A stretch of 64,000 nucleotides of DNA from Lota lota (GCA_026745465.1 JACYXH010000507.1:45001-109000), one strand, 5' to 3'; positions 52,881-64,000 are shown, counted from the stretch's first letter. Translations and numbers: made by a program. Notes: generated by a model from the letters alone, not told the origin.

Positions 52881-53044
52881 ATGCTGTGACACTAAAATAA
52901 CTAAACAAAGGTTTGAATGTTTTGTCAGCCAAAATAAACGGCACATCCTACTACTGCAAATGTCATAAATGCAACAAACTATAGACTATTAGTTATGTAA
53001 TATATAGTATAACCAAATATAAAACATTAAACGCTGTGTTATCT

Positions 53045-53180
53045 TCATTTTTAGAAAAGGAAGGATAGAGCGAGAGGGAGGGAGGGAGAGTTAGATGGTG
53101 GAGAGAGAGACGGGGAGGGAGGGAGAGGGAGGGAAAGAGTAAGAGGGAAAGAGAAAAAGGGAAGGAGGGAGAGAGAGCAA
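53045..53180. repeat. GA-rich polypurine stretch
   Basis: Runs of gaggga and gagaga without a fixed unit. Confidence 0.8.
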
Positions 53181-53189
53181 GAAGAATAT

Positions 53190-54030
53190 AGCTACTGTAT
53201 CTACTGAATACATAGTGAACTGAGAATGTAGCTATTCTACTGAATACATGTTGTACTGAGAATGTACCCATTCTACTAAATACATATTGTAGAGAATATA
53301 CCTATTCTACTGAATACATATTGTAGAGAATGTACCTATTCTACTGAATTCATATTGTACTGAGAATGTAGCTATTCTACTGAATACATGTTGTCCTGAG
53401 AATGTACCTATTCTACTGAATACATATTGTATAGAGAATGTACCTATTCTACTGAATACATATTGTACTGAGAATGTACCTATTCTACAGAATACATATT
53501 GTACTGAGAATGTACCTATTCTACTGAATACATATTGTCCTGAGAATGTACCTATTCTACTGAATACAAATTGTACAGAGAATGTACCTATTCTACTGAA
53601 TACATATTGTATAGAGAATGTACCTATTCTACTGAATACATATTGTACTGAGAATGTACCTATTCTACTGAATACATATTGTACTGAGAATGTACCTATT
53701 CTACTGAATACATATTGTCCTGAGAATGTACCTATTCTACTGAATACAACTTGTACAGAGAATGTACCTATTCTACTGAATACATTTTGTACTGAGAATG
53801 TAGCTATTCTACTGAATACATATTGTACTGAGAATGTACCTATTCTACTGAATACATATTGTCCTGAGAATGTACCTATTCTACTGAATACATATTGTAC
53901 TGAGAATGTAGCTATTCTACTGATTACATATTGTACTGAGAATGTAACTATTCTAGTAAAGACTTATTGTAGAGAATGTAATTATTCTACTTAATACATA
54001 TTGTACTGAGAATGTACCTATTCCACGAAA
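53190..54030. repeat. 36-bp minisatellite
   Basis: About 23 units of 'gagaatgtacctattctact' plus 'gaatacatattgtact', with 33-34-base variants. Confidence 0.95.
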
Positions 54031-54425
54031 AATTACCCTATTCAATTTTTGTTCATTTTTATTGACATAAAAAGTGTACAAACATTTGATTATGTTGTCA
54101 TTCATAATTCAGAAGTATAAACTAATATAATTGTTCTGTTAAAAAAACTGGACTTTGCTGCAAACATTTACAATTTGATATTGTTAAATGTACAAAACAC
54201 ATTTTGTCAATCAGACATTGATCAATATAGTAAATGTAATATAATCTTGTATCATGAGTTATATTTTATAAGTCAGGGTTATTTTCTTAATGAATTTATC
54301 CTTGTTAAAAGACAGTAGTACAATATTAATGCAGTTCTCTCAGATCTCACATAGTAGATATCATAATTCATGAAACAACATTAGTTGTTTTGGTCGTTTG
54401 ATTATTTTATTATCAAACAAAGGTC

Positions 54426-55121
54426 CTAGTCTGTTTGATTGACAGGTGAGATGATCAGGGGGGCAGAGTTTGTACCTTCATAATCATAGAGACCTGGACT
54501 GAGGAATGGATAGAGAGGCTCACTAAAGGTGCAGCCAGTAGCAGAGTAGATATGAACCCTGGCTTCCACATCATAGAAGGAGACCAGACCCTCATCATAA
54601 TCAACAAACACCCCCACCTTCTGGAGCTCTGCTCTCAGAGGGAGACGGACATCAGGGTTATCATTAAATACCAACCCATCCTTGTTGAAGTAAAGAGTCC
54701 AGGAGCCATTCTTAGGGGTCAAACTGATCACATCTTTTCTGTTGACGGACTCTCTGGCCACTCCTAAAAACCATGCAGTCTTGTCTTTAATATGGACCTC
54801 AAAGTAAAATCTCCCAGAGGAGAAGCTCTGCCTCGCGAGAACAAATAGATACCGTGTAAATCTCTTAAGGTTGTCTGGGAGTTTCTTCCTGAAACCTACA
54901 TCATGGACTTGTTTCCCATCCTCAGACAGGATGAGCTTTGGATGAGCTGTATCAGGATCCAGAGTCAAATCTACTTCATACTGCTGGTCCCTCTTCAGTT
55001 CAGAAGCATCACACAGCTTCTTCATCTCCATGTTCAGTGTCTCCTCCAGCTGATCCAGGGATCCTCCTCAGATCTTCTATTTCCTGCTCCAGCTCTTTGA
55101 TGAGGTCTTCAACTTCTTTCT
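54426..55121 (-). pseudogene. Intronless TRIM coiled-coil/B30.2 fragment (retrocopy-like)
   Basis: From 55121 down it reads EKEVEDLIKELEQEIEDL, like the coiled coil of TRIM 1 and 2, then lacks the segment between that and SLDQLEETLN (about 50 codons). An extra base puts the two parts in different frames. From there MEMKKLCDASELKRDQQYEV runs without an intron into a complete B30.2 (VDLTLDPDTAHPKLILSEDG, FYFEVHIKDKTAWFLGVA, NGSWTLYF, VGVFVDYDEGLVSFYDVEA) and a stop at 54426. AATAAA follows at 54406-54411 (minus). This B30.2 is of the TRIM21/39-like kind, unlike the NLR-type B30.2 in the intact genes. No start codon or RING remains. Confidence 0.82.
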
Positions 55122-55148
55122 CACCTAGACGCGAGCCGCGTCTAGGTG
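55122..55148. repeat. 12-bp inverted repeat, 3-base loop
   Basis: Arms 'cacctagacgcg' (55122-55133) and its reverse complement (55137-55148) form a perfect hairpin exactly at the 5' edge of the TRIM fragment. Confidence 0.9.
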
Positions 55149-55590
55149 GGAGGGAACGCCTCTTTGTAAAGTCCCACAAGCAGCAAGGGCGGCTTATTGT
55201 CAACGTGTGATCTATGTCGATGTGAAGGAAACCGCTGCAGCTTATTGGCCTTAGTGACAAGGGCGTGTTGTCACCAGATCGCTGTTTGGAATGGACGTCT
55301 GGGACTACTGCTCTCCGTGCTCTCACACATGCCCGGCCACGTTGGGGGAATCATGGGAAACTTGATTTCCAGCCAATCACTTTCATTTCACCCGCGTTGT
55401 ACTCGTGAACCAATGTGCGCGGAATGGGAACACGGGATGGGTTTGAAACCCGACACAAGCTGTACAACCGTCTCCTCCGTTTGGCTCGAGCCAGAGACCG
55501 TCCCACCTGTCAATCACTGGATCCTGTGGTCCAGTCAAACGACCCCACGGTGAGCACTGTCAATAACCTCCTATTTATAACAGCCTACTT
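55149..55590. other. Unassigned flank of the TRIM fragment
   Basis: Moderately GC-rich with no recognised coding content. Confidence 0.35.
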
Positions 55591-55905
55591 TTATATTTAA
55601 CAAGTATATATTTAAAGTAATAATAACTCAAGTAGAAGTAAAAGTATTCATCAGATAATAGCTTGAGGAAGAGTAAGGAAGTATGTAGTGGAAAGATTAC
55701 TGTACTGAGTACAGTACTGAGTTACTTCAAACCAAATGATTTATTGTTGTAATAAGCAGAGCAAGATGACCGTAAATAGACATTATAGACATATTACATT
55801 GTATATGCTTGTCTAATAGACATTAACAACATATGAAATAGCATGTATCCCTTCAAATAAAACAACACACAATAACATATTAAACGTTCACAAAATAACA
55901 TGAAT
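55590..55905 (-). repeat. Orphan copy of the shared B30.2 3'UTR block
   Basis: It is homologous to 1926-2290 and 24420-24860, including 'catcagataatagcttgagg' and 'tgcttgtctaatagacatta'. No B30.2 exon lies next to it; CA/GA repeats follow instead, so it is a truncated remnant. Confidence 0.75.
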
Positions 55906-55964
55906 GAAGACAAATACAGACACAAGAAAGCTCTCTCTCTCGCTCTCTCTCTTTCTGTGTGTTT

Positions 55965-55965
<1 letters not shown>

Positions 55966-56020
<55 letters not shown>

Positions 56021-56087
56021 GTGTGTAAACATTTGCACCGTTTGAAGAAGTAGATAACCCCCTTGGGGGTGAAATTGGATCTTACAT

Positions 56088-56126
<39 letters not shown>
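55966..56126. repeat. (GT)n and (CA)n microsatellites
   Basis: A GT tract at 55966-56026 and a CA tract at about 56089-56126 lie in opposite sense around a 60-base spacer. Confidence 0.95.
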
Positions 56127-56128
<2 letters not shown>

Positions 56129-56421
56129 TCATCATTGTGTGTTATCAGAAGAATACAGCTCTCCCTCCCTCATATGAGACCACGTTAGTCCTGTAACTAC
56201 AAACACCAGCAGGCCTATAATGACCATCATCTTTATTCAAATATGAGAGGACATTAGTTGGCACACAAAGACCAACAATAACAACAACCAAAGTCCACCA
56301 TTTAGTCTGCTTCACTGCCATAGGCAGAGAGAAAATATGAATCAAAAAGAACAAAACATGAGCCGTGAAGCTGCTCAACAGTTGGAGTTGGAGCCAACCA
56401 CTCGACCACAAGGGCCCTCGG

Positions 56422-56425
56422 GGTG

Positions 56426-56456
<31 letters not shown>

Positions 56457-56557
56457 TTGTGCATGCGTGCGAGTGTGTGCATGCATGCGTGCATGTGTGT
56501 GCGTGCGTGTGTGCGTGTATGTGTGTTTGTGTGTGTGTGTGCGTGTGTGTGCATGCG

Positions 56558-56605
<48 letters not shown>
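56422..56605. repeat. GT-rich microsatellite with gcatgc interruptions
   Basis: Compound GT/GC tract; open frames across it are artefacts. Confidence 0.93.
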
Positions 56606-56607
<2 letters not shown>

Positions 56608-56703
56608 GTAGGAGGAAGTTGGCGGCAGGGGTTTAATATGAATGTTGAACAGGTTGAGACGATCTAGCACATCTGGGGAACGTGATTAGCTGTCCTTAGG
56701 AAC

Positions 56704-57360
56704 ATGCAACAATGGCGAACGGAGGAAGGATTAAAGGGCTGTGTCAGACAGAAAAGAAGTCCTTATATAGAGCATGTCCAACATCCATACCTTCAGATTG
56801 GTGCTACAGCAGTGAGGGCCGCTATCGCCGATATGGGCTGGACCATCTGTGAGGCAGCGGGGGTGTCAGACAGACAAGGCAACCAAAAGTTAAAGTGTCT
56901 GGATTCTGTCCAAACCTCCACGCCCCACACCTCCTCCTCTGAGCTGATGAACTATTCATCTTGTCCGTTGTTTCTTTCAGTTCAAAGTTGTCTTTTATAG
57001 AAGTAAAGGGGGGGACGGTTAGATTAATCTGTAAATTATCTTATGTTGGCATACTGTATGTGTGTCGGCTTATGAAAGGTCTCCCAAAACAAAGCAATGT
57101 GGGAAAAACCAACAGGGAATGTAGGGCATCATGTGCTGTTCTGGCCAGAGTACGCGGTCAGTTTACCCAAAATCCCAAATATTCTCCCACTTCTTACCAA
57201 AACAACCAGGTGGTTTCTATGGGATTTCTTTGATAAACGGCCTCATATCTTAATATTTAGTCTTTTATCAGACGCAGTGATCCAAAGCTATGTAGTGAAT
57301 ACAGATAGGCGTTAAAAGTATGATGCTAAGGGTGCTGCAGCACCCCCATTTTGAAATGTT
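56704..57360. repeat. Block related to 49.35-51.04 kb
   Basis: Here the segments equivalent to 49345-49760 and 50903-51035 are adjacent. This suggests that the other copy gained the intervening ~1.1 kb, including the Eph fragment, or that this one lost it. The reading frame at 56704-57000 is open but unrecognised. Confidence 0.7.
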
Positions 57361-58070
57361 GTAAATAATATTGTAGTTTTTTTTAAATACTTTCTGATTT
57401 ATATATATTCTTCTTAAGGCCCTTGTGTTAGCATTAGTTAGTATTAAAACTAAAATAATTATTGGCTGAATACACGAGAACATTCAGTTGAATCCACTGT
57501 TTATTACCATGATGCTTCATTAACAAATGCAACAGAAAAATAGTCCCTTACATGTACACAATAAACACAATAACTAAAATAATAGAAGTAGCAGACATTA
57601 CAAATCATAAACAGGTGTGCACATATCTTGAATAACTGAACATATTCTGCTGCCGTTTTGTTCCCAACAGAACACAAGGAATCAATATTCAGTTTAAAGT
57701 TATTTACAACATGAACATTACCCCATAGTCCATAGTTGGTCTAATGAATACAAAATAAAATGTGATTTACCATCAACAGTTATTTAAATACATTTCAAAT
57801 TTAAAAAAAGTATCTTTGTAAAACGTGCTTAGCTAACTATGAAAGATTTCTTAAGTCTCTTCCATTCATGGTTTATCAAGATAAACCTTTCTGAAGCCCA
57901 ATAAAAAGTAGCATTTGGAGTTTAGTTGAGTACTTGTTTTAAAATCAACCAAAACACAAAAGTCTTGAATTTGAGGAAACACTGATACGAGTATCATTCA
58001 CAGTGACGTCACGCTCAGCCACGCGTTTACCTTCTCAACAGCGTCTAAAAATAATAACCACCGATTCATT
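57361..58070. other. TRIM 2 3' flank
   Basis: AT-rich with no gene. Unlike TRIM 1, the shared 3'UTR block does not follow this B30.2 exon; sequence diverges right after the stop. Confidence 0.5.
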
Positions 58071-58073
58071 CAT

Positions 58074-60044
58074 TCATTCTGTGTGGTAGAACCGACACAG
58101 AGACACTGAGGCACCACCCCATAACACAAACCCAGGGAGGAGGTCCTCCTGGGTGAAGGTGGACTGGAAGGTGTGGATGTGTGTCAGTGTGTCTGAGGAC
58201 CCTCCTACATCTGGGGACACTCTGTAGAAGGACAGAGTGCCAGCAGGCCGGTCCAGATACACTCCTACTCTGTTAGAGCCAGCATGGGGGAGACTTATGT
58301 CTGTTCTACTACCGTTGTACCAGGCAGAGTAACCATAATCATGACAAAGAAGACTCCAGGACTTGTTGTTCCCCCCAGGCATGCTGTCATCACCCCCTCC
58401 TCTCCTTGTGATTCCTCTGTATGTCACTCCTATAAAAACAAGTCCTTTCCACTCCATCTCCCAGTAACAGCGGCCAGTCAGACCTTCTCTACACGACACC
58501 TGGGGCCAGGAGTCAAATCTCTCTGGGTGATCAGGATACGACTGCTCCTCTCTAACCCACGTCACATTTCTGTTGTCCTCAGACAGAGAGAGTTGTCTGT
58601 TGGCTGTGTCTGGGTCCAGTGTGAGTTCACAGGCATCTGATGGGAGAACAAGACATGATTAGCTGCTGAACCATTCTTCTTCATTTCAAATTACATGCAT
58701 ATACATTGCACTCAACCTTCAAAAAGGGACACCTGTGTGAACAACAGACTGAACAAGCTGAGCTCACATACAGGCTGGAAATTAACTGTTGGAGCCATAG
58801 AATATATATATATATATACACATACACACACACACACACACAGACATGTACTCATACATACACGTACATACTATATATTTACTTAGACGCTATTTGTTTT
58901 AACTCAAATAGTTATAGACTAGGAATATGACAAAATAGCAGTATGGACAGTGTGGCAGTAATCAAACTAAACACTTACACTTCTTTAGAGCTGATCTCAG
59001 GTCAGGCACCTTCTTCATCTCCATGTTCAGTGTCTCCTCCAGCTGATCCAGGGATCTCATCAAGGTCCCTACATATGATGGAGGACAGACCTCCACCGTT
59101 GTCCAGTCCCTGGTGGGTGGAGGATTCTTCAGGGATATGAAGGTCTGGAGGAAGTGGAGATGGTCTTTAGTGTGTGAGAGCTGCTTCACCTCTGAACTTC
59201 TATTGGTCAGATCTTTAATTTCCTGCTCCAGCTCTTTGATGTGGCCTTCAGCTTCTTTCTCTGTGGATTTTAGTTTCTCTTTAACCGTTTGGTTGAGATC
59301 ATCCTGCCACTTTTCAATAGAGCGCTTCAGAGCAGTGAAGACCTGCACACCATCAGCTATCTCTCTGTCGGCGTCTGCTTTGCTGCGATCTACTGTGTCT
59401 TTGATCTCCTGAATCTTTCTATGTATATCCTGGATCATCTGATGAACTTCAGACTCCATCTTCTCCAGCTGGGCCGCCTTTACCTCATATTCCTCCTTTA
59501 GAGGTACAGCAGGATGGGACTTGTGGTCCGTCTCTGTGCAGTACAGACACACACACACCTGCTCAGTCTGGCAGAAGAGCTCCAGAATTAGGTCGTGTTT
59601 CTTACACATCCTGTCTTCCAGACGGTCCATAGGGTCGACCAGCCGATGTCTCTTCAGGGCTGTGACTCTCTGATGTGGCTCCAGGTGGGTTTGGCAGTAA
59701 GAGGTAAAACACACTAGGCAGGACTTCACAGCCTTCAGCTGGGTCCCAGTACAGACGTCACAGGGAACTTCTCCTGGTTCAACACAAGGCTGCTCTTTGA
59801 CTCGTACAGAACTTCTAAACCGATCAACCATCCCTGATATGAAGGTATTGACCTGTAAATCAGGACTTGTGAGGTAAAGCTCGTTGCAAACAGGACATTT
59901 GTACTGGACTTGGTCATCCCAGAACGTTGTAATACAGGTTCTACAGAAGTTGTGTCCACATGGAGTGGAAACTGGGCTGTTGAACACATCCAGACAGATG
60001 GAACATGAAAAGTCCTCTTCAGACCAGGAAGTGTTGGACGCCAT
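58074..60044 (-). CDS. TRIM E3 ubiquitin ligase (RING-B-box-coiled coil-B30.2), gene 2
   Basis: Paralogue of the TRIM gene at 26.3-28.2 kb. Exon 60044-58979 (MASNTSWSEED...) has an intact C3HC4 RING (CSICLD, CGHNFCRTC, CPVC), B-box 1 (CDVC, CLVC), B-box 2 (CKKHD, CLYC, DHKSH) and a coiled coil ending PDLRSALKK. The donor GTAAG at 58978 joins in phase to the B30.2 exon 58636-58074, which starts ACELTLDPDTANRQLSLSED and ends in SLCRFYHTE, four residues longer than its relatives because the usual stop is read through. The total is 1629 bases, 542 residues. It probably transfers ubiquitin to bound targets in antiviral or inflammatory signalling, as inferred from the family. The frame is intact, the ATG follows a TCTAG acceptor, and the upstream flank to about 61.35 kb is duplicated with it. 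Confidence 0.88.
58803..58845. repeat. (TA)n(CA)n in TRIM 2 intron
   Basis: A short TA run followed by a CA run sits at the position of the 41-bp minisatellite in the homologous NLR intron. Confidence 0.85.
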
Positions 60045-60296
60045 TCCTAGAAGAGATTATTTAAAAAAGATTATGTTAAAAACAAAGACATTCATTTTCT
60101 AATGGTAAAACAACAGTTTATAACTAGGTATAATGCATCTATATTCATACATGCGTTGTTATTACAAGCAGAGCCCTTCATCCAACAGGTCGGTACAACA
60201 TCAATCCCAACATGTGCCTCCTGCTCCGTATGGACACACACGTCGCTATGGACTCTCACACCGCTACCAACGCGGACGAAAGAGCCTGGTGCCCTC

Positions 60297-60420
60297 ACGC
60301 ATGCGTCCTCCTCATGAAGACTGATACTTTAATAGCTGCGCATGCGTCCTCCTCATGAAGACTCATACTTTAATGGCTGCGCTTGTGTCCTCCTCATGAA
60401 GATCGATACTTTAATAGCAG
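60297..60420. repeat. 41-bp repeat in TRIM 2 5' intron (3 copies)
   Basis: Three units of 'gcatgcgtcctcctcatgaa' plus a variable 'gactgatactttaatagctg'. The paralogous site has two. Confidence 0.75.
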
Positions 60421-60822
60421 TGAAACCAACGTTACAATTCCATTGTTGTCCCACCACGTCGGATTCAACCAACACATCCAGAGCTGCGCTCCAAACAGCA
60501 CGTCACCCACCAAGGATGTGTTGGTATAACCCGACGAGGCGACACAACAAGTGGATTTAAAGGCTTGTTTCGCTGCGCATCCACAAAGTCTCAGCGCGTT
60601 TTTCCATGAGGACACATACGTTAGCTCAGTGATCTCTTTTAAATCACCGATTCCGCATTGCAAAGTGGTTCAAAGACTAAAAAGAGTAGTTTGGAAACAG
60701 AGTAAGTCCATAGCCACGTGTGTTGATACGGAGCGCAGGAGTACAGCACGCTACAGTACAACATGGCGCCCTGCAGACAGGACGGCTTCAACGAGGATTA
60801 TGGCTCAACATGTTGGACTCAC

Positions 60823-61000
60823 CTTCTAATGTTTCCGTCTGAATATTCCCTTTAAAAAGGCTTCTTTGTCTCCGGAGCGTGAGAAGGGCCGACACGTGGC
60901 GTTTCTTCGCTTTGGTTTAAATGAACTTCCGTCTCCCGAACATGAGAGAAGGGTCTGTATATAGTGCTCGGCCACGCCCCTCCTGTGGGACCATTTCCGG
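60823..61000 (-). promoter_or_regulatory. TRIM 2 5'UTR exon and promoter
   Basis: A GTGAGT donor (60822) ends the presumed first exon. A TATATA near 60957-60962 and a GGGGCGTGGCC-like box near 60971-60981 lie upstream on the minus strand. A 13-base piece present between these boxes in TRIM 1 is missing here, so the spacing differs. Confidence 0.55.
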
Positions 61001-61349
61001 TCCTGAGGTTGCAGAAGGAAGTGACGTCTTAAATGGTGAACGCCAGAAGGGACGATACGATCGGCCCATACACATCCATCTACTGTAGGTTTCATCAGGT
61101 CATTTTACATCAAGCACGGAACGAATAAATGGCACGAAAAACTGATGAAATAATTCGGACTGACAAAATGGCGTCAACTTTACATCAGTTACGACGTGAA
61201 TATGCGGCATTTTCCAGTAGGAATCGCACAGTGAAATAATTCAACCCTCAACCTAGTTTATGCTCTGTCACTTCACCTAAATATCCTATGTATTTAGAGG
61301 ATTCAATTAGAATGGAGTTTCCCTTTTTAACCCAAGTGTAAAATAGTAA

Positions 61350-62380
61350 AACAATCACCCCCATTAGTAATAAAAGTATTCCAGTTTAAATCCAATATGA
61401 AATACATGTATCATTATAATCATGTTATGATTATTATGTTTGTCTTATATAATAACCTGACTTAAATCAGAATGATAATAAGACAAATAATTCCCCTTTT
61501 AACACAAGTGTAAAATAGTGTAGCAAACGGCAGCTTGTGGATGAAGTGAGTGAGTTTGAATTCTGTAATTCATCCATGTTTTGGAAAAGTAATTTTTATA
61601 TTTGTTCCCCGTTTCATAACTGAAAGTAGGCTATCACACACAAAAGCAACCTATAGTCAGGTACGGCAGTGCAAGGAAATATTGGCTTGTAGTGCATATT
61701 GCTATGGACAGGATTGATCAATAATTGAATTGATCAATTCTGGATGCAATAAGAGCACTGTGTGTGAGAAACGTAAATAGGCTGTTACCTCCCCCATTTC
61801 CTACATGTGTCATAATCATGTTATGATTATTATGTTATGTCTGATTTAACCTGAGTTAAATCAGAATAAGTACACACATAGTTTTCTTATATACCACGTT
61901 CTGAATATAAAATACAAAATTACTATTATTTGTCAAAGTTCGTATACTGATTATAATGATTATGTCTAATAACAATAGTAACAATAATACTATAAATCAT
62001 CAATAATAAATAATATAACAATAATACTACCTATTGGATGTTGTGCAAGTAGTTTTAATTGTGATGGTTAACAGTATTAATATATGTAAGATACATGATG
62101 TCAACCATCATCTTCATTCCCAGTAGGACCAATACAGTCAGTCTAGTTAGATTATATTATAATATCAACAGTCAGTCAGTTAGATTACATTATAATATCA
62201 ACACTTCCCAAAGCTAATCTCCCATTTACAATTGTGTTGTAACGCAAGACACAGTGTAGTGACAACAAGTGTGTCTCCACTTCTCTAACTTAGTCACTGT
62301 GTTGAAAGGATGAATGCGGTTTAACAAACCTACCTTGCATGAACCTTTCATTATGCCTTGTGTTTATTTAGCAGGTAGGA
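61350..62380. other. Intergenic, AT-rich
   Basis: Nothing recognised beyond short repeats such as 'agtcagttagattacattat' at 62140-62195. Confidence 0.4.
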
Positions 62381-62384
62381 GGTA

Positions 62385-62785
62385 GACAGTGAATACAAAT
62401 GCATGTGATTAAGGAGCAGGTAGGTGTTAGACAGTGAATACAGATACATGTGATTAAGGAGCATGTAGGGGTGAGACAGTGTATACAGATACGTGTGATT
62501 AAGGAGCAGGTATGGGTTAGACAGTGTATACAGATACACGTGATTAAGTAGCAGGTAGGGGTTAGACAGTGTTTACAGATACATGTGATTAAGGAGCAGG
62601 TAGGGGTTAGACAGTGAACACAGATACATGTGATTAAGGATCAGGTAGGTGTTAGACAGTGAACACAGATACATGTGATTAAGGAGCAGGTAGGGGTTAG
62701 ACAGTGTATACATGTGATTAATGAGCAGGTAGGGGTTAGACAGTGTATACAGATACATGTGATTAAGGAGCAGGTAGGGGTTAGG
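62385..62785. repeat. 45-bp minisatellite
   Basis: About nine units of 'acatgtgattaaggagcagg' plus 'taggggttagacagtgtata'. A single unit is present at the paralogous site near 29692. Confidence 0.93.
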
Positions 62786-62861
62786 GGGCATCTTGCTCTA
62801 TAGGATGCTACAGGTTAGGCTGCGGACATTGGGGATCAAACCCAGTACAATGATCATTCAC

Positions 62862-62924
62862 TACAACTGAACTCCCACTCCTGAGGGAGGACTCTGCTCC
62901 CGCTGGAGTGGGAGTTCAGTTGTA
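62862..62924. repeat. Perfect 20-bp inverted repeat, 23-base loop
   Basis: Arms 62862-62881 and 62905-62924 pair without mismatch (tacaactgaactcccactcc). Confidence 0.95.
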
Positions 62925-63299
62925 CAAAATCTATTTTACATTCACAAATGTAGATATGTTTACCTTTGACATGTGAACAGATGTTATGTGTATGTACGAC
63001 AATAATTAACACAATCCTAGATTAGCTAGAAAGGAGAGCAGAGGTAAGAGAGAGGAGGAAGAGAAGAGAGGATGGAGAGGAGAGGAGAGCTGACAAGACA
63101 AAGTCACGGTACTCACACACACGGGGAGAATCTTTACATGTAGTCACTTTGACCTTTATGTAAGTGTAATACATGTTGGGTTGTATGGTGGAGATTAAGT
63201 CATTTACTGGTTTATCAACTACAAACCTTTGCAATTCTACAGTGATTTTAAATGTTCCATCAATCTTGAAAAGATCAAAATAGGGGTTTGAGGCAAACT

Positions 63300-63475
63300 A
63301 TTTGTCTTTACTACAGAGAGCCTTCTGCCAGGATGCATCACCGCCTGGCATGGGAACTGCTCTGCCCTCAACCTCAAAGCACTGCAGAGGATCGGTCAGC
63401 CCAGCGCATCAGTGGATGTGAGCTTCTCTCCATCCAGGACATTTACAATGGACGGTGTGTCAAAAAAGAGGGAGA
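63300..63475 (+). mobile_element. LINE reverse-transcriptase C-terminal fragment
   Basis: One frame gives GCITAWHGNCSALNLKALQR and, after a frameshift, another gives AQRISGCELLSIQDIYNGRC plus VKK. This order is typical of Rex1/L2-group fish LINEs near the end of the RT ORF. It is short and decayed. Confidence 0.7.
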
Positions 63476-63792
63476 GAGAGGGGAGGATAGAGTGAGAGAG
63501 AGGGAGGGATAGGGAGAGAAAGGGAGAGAGGGGGCAGGATAGTGCGAGAGGGAGGGAGGGAGAGAGAGGGGAAGATAGAGGGAGGGAGAGAGAGGGGAGG
63601 ATAGAGGGAGAGAGAGAGAGGGAGAGGGGAGGATGAGGGGGGAGAGGGAGAGAGAGGGGAGGATAGAGGGAGAGAGAGGGAGAGGGATAGAGAGGGGAGA
63701 GAGAAGGAGAGAGGGGAAGATAGAGCGAGATAGAGAGTGGGATGGGGAGAGAGAGATGGTGGGACAGAGAGGGATTGAGAGGGAGTAAGATA
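63460..63792. repeat. GA-rich polypurine tract
   Basis: About 330 bases of gagaga, gaggga and gggaggat units with almost no pyrimidines on the plus strand. Confidence 0.93.
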
Positions 63793-63809
63793 TTATTCAG
63801 TTATTCAGG

Positions 63810-63810
<1 letters not shown>

Positions 63811-63845
<35 letters not shown>
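63811..63845. repeat. (GT)n microsatellite
   Basis: Short GT run after the polypurine tract. Confidence 0.93.
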
Positions 63846-63846
<1 letters not shown>

Positions 63847-64000
63847 AACTACTAGTCCTACATTGGGCCAGATGTTAGAATACAGCGGTTCTCCTTATCA
63901 TATAAAGACCTCGTAGAGTTTAGGTTTTGTTTCGTAACGTTTCATTTAACTCTTTTTTCAGTTGTCACGGGATCGCCCACCTCTCTCTTCGATACTCCTG

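Noticed and set aside
52131..52881. Long proline/arginine frames on both strands
   Set aside because: High GC suppresses stops in all frames; homopolymers and lack of motifs argue against genes.

Overview
Teleost nuclear DNA. The window has long introns with GT..AG junctions, very dense CA/GT microsatellites, many 30-90 bp minisatellites, a tRNA-derived SINE, LINE 3' ends, LTR remnants, and the fish-specific NLR class (FISNA-NACHT-LRR-B30.2). The repeat load and the NLR and TRIM family features suggest a gadiform such as a cod, but that is inference only.

Layout. (1) 2.0-20.9 kb, minus strand: a complete-looking NLR gene. I could join eleven coding exons in phase (18980 down to 2690) into a 1148-codon reading frame. 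Its introns hold a (CA)58 tract touching a 3' splice site and a 3-kb minisatellite with telomere-like CCCTAA runs. Two copies of a putative promoter/5'UTR exon lie at 20.7 and 21.7 kb. (2) 21.9-24.4 kb: CA repeats and an 88-bp minisatellite in two opposite arrays. (3) 24.4-29.1 kb, minus: a TRIM gene (RING, B-boxes and coiled coil in one exon, then a B30.2 exon), with a 1383-bp tandem duplication that adds a second, frameshifted B30.2 exon. (4) 31.77-32.8 kb, plus: a TRIM pseudogene split by a solo LTR. (5) 34.1 kb, plus: a third, inverted copy of the NLR 5'UTR exon. (6) 38.65-43.15 kb, plus: a secreted chimeric lectin (signal peptide, F-type lectin domain, C-type lectin domain), lying between inverted repeat arms at 36.4-37.35 and 44.2-45.0 kb. 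(7) 45-53 kb: hairpins, a LINE fragment, a foldback element, a broken Eph-receptor exon and a GC-rich Ty3/gypsy remnant. (8) 53.2-55.15 kb: a 36-bp minisatellite, then an intronless TRIM coiled-coil/B30.2 pseudogene. (9) 58.07-60.83 kb, minus: a second intact TRIM gene, paralogous to the first together with its upstream flank. (10) 61-64 kb: minisatellite, hairpin, LINE fragment and polypurine tract.

Taken together this is an innate immune neighbourhood: a cytosolic NLR, two intact TRIM E3 ligase genes plus fragments, and a lectin. The most striking signal is that the NLR and both TRIM genes share one 3' cassette: the last bases of the upstream exon, its splice donor, the intron, the B30.2 exon and, for the NLR and the 27-kb TRIM, a 3'UTR block. 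Target-recognition domains therefore appear to have moved between two immune receptor families at this locus. All gene models come from reading splice signals and phase by eye; none has been tested against transcripts or databases.
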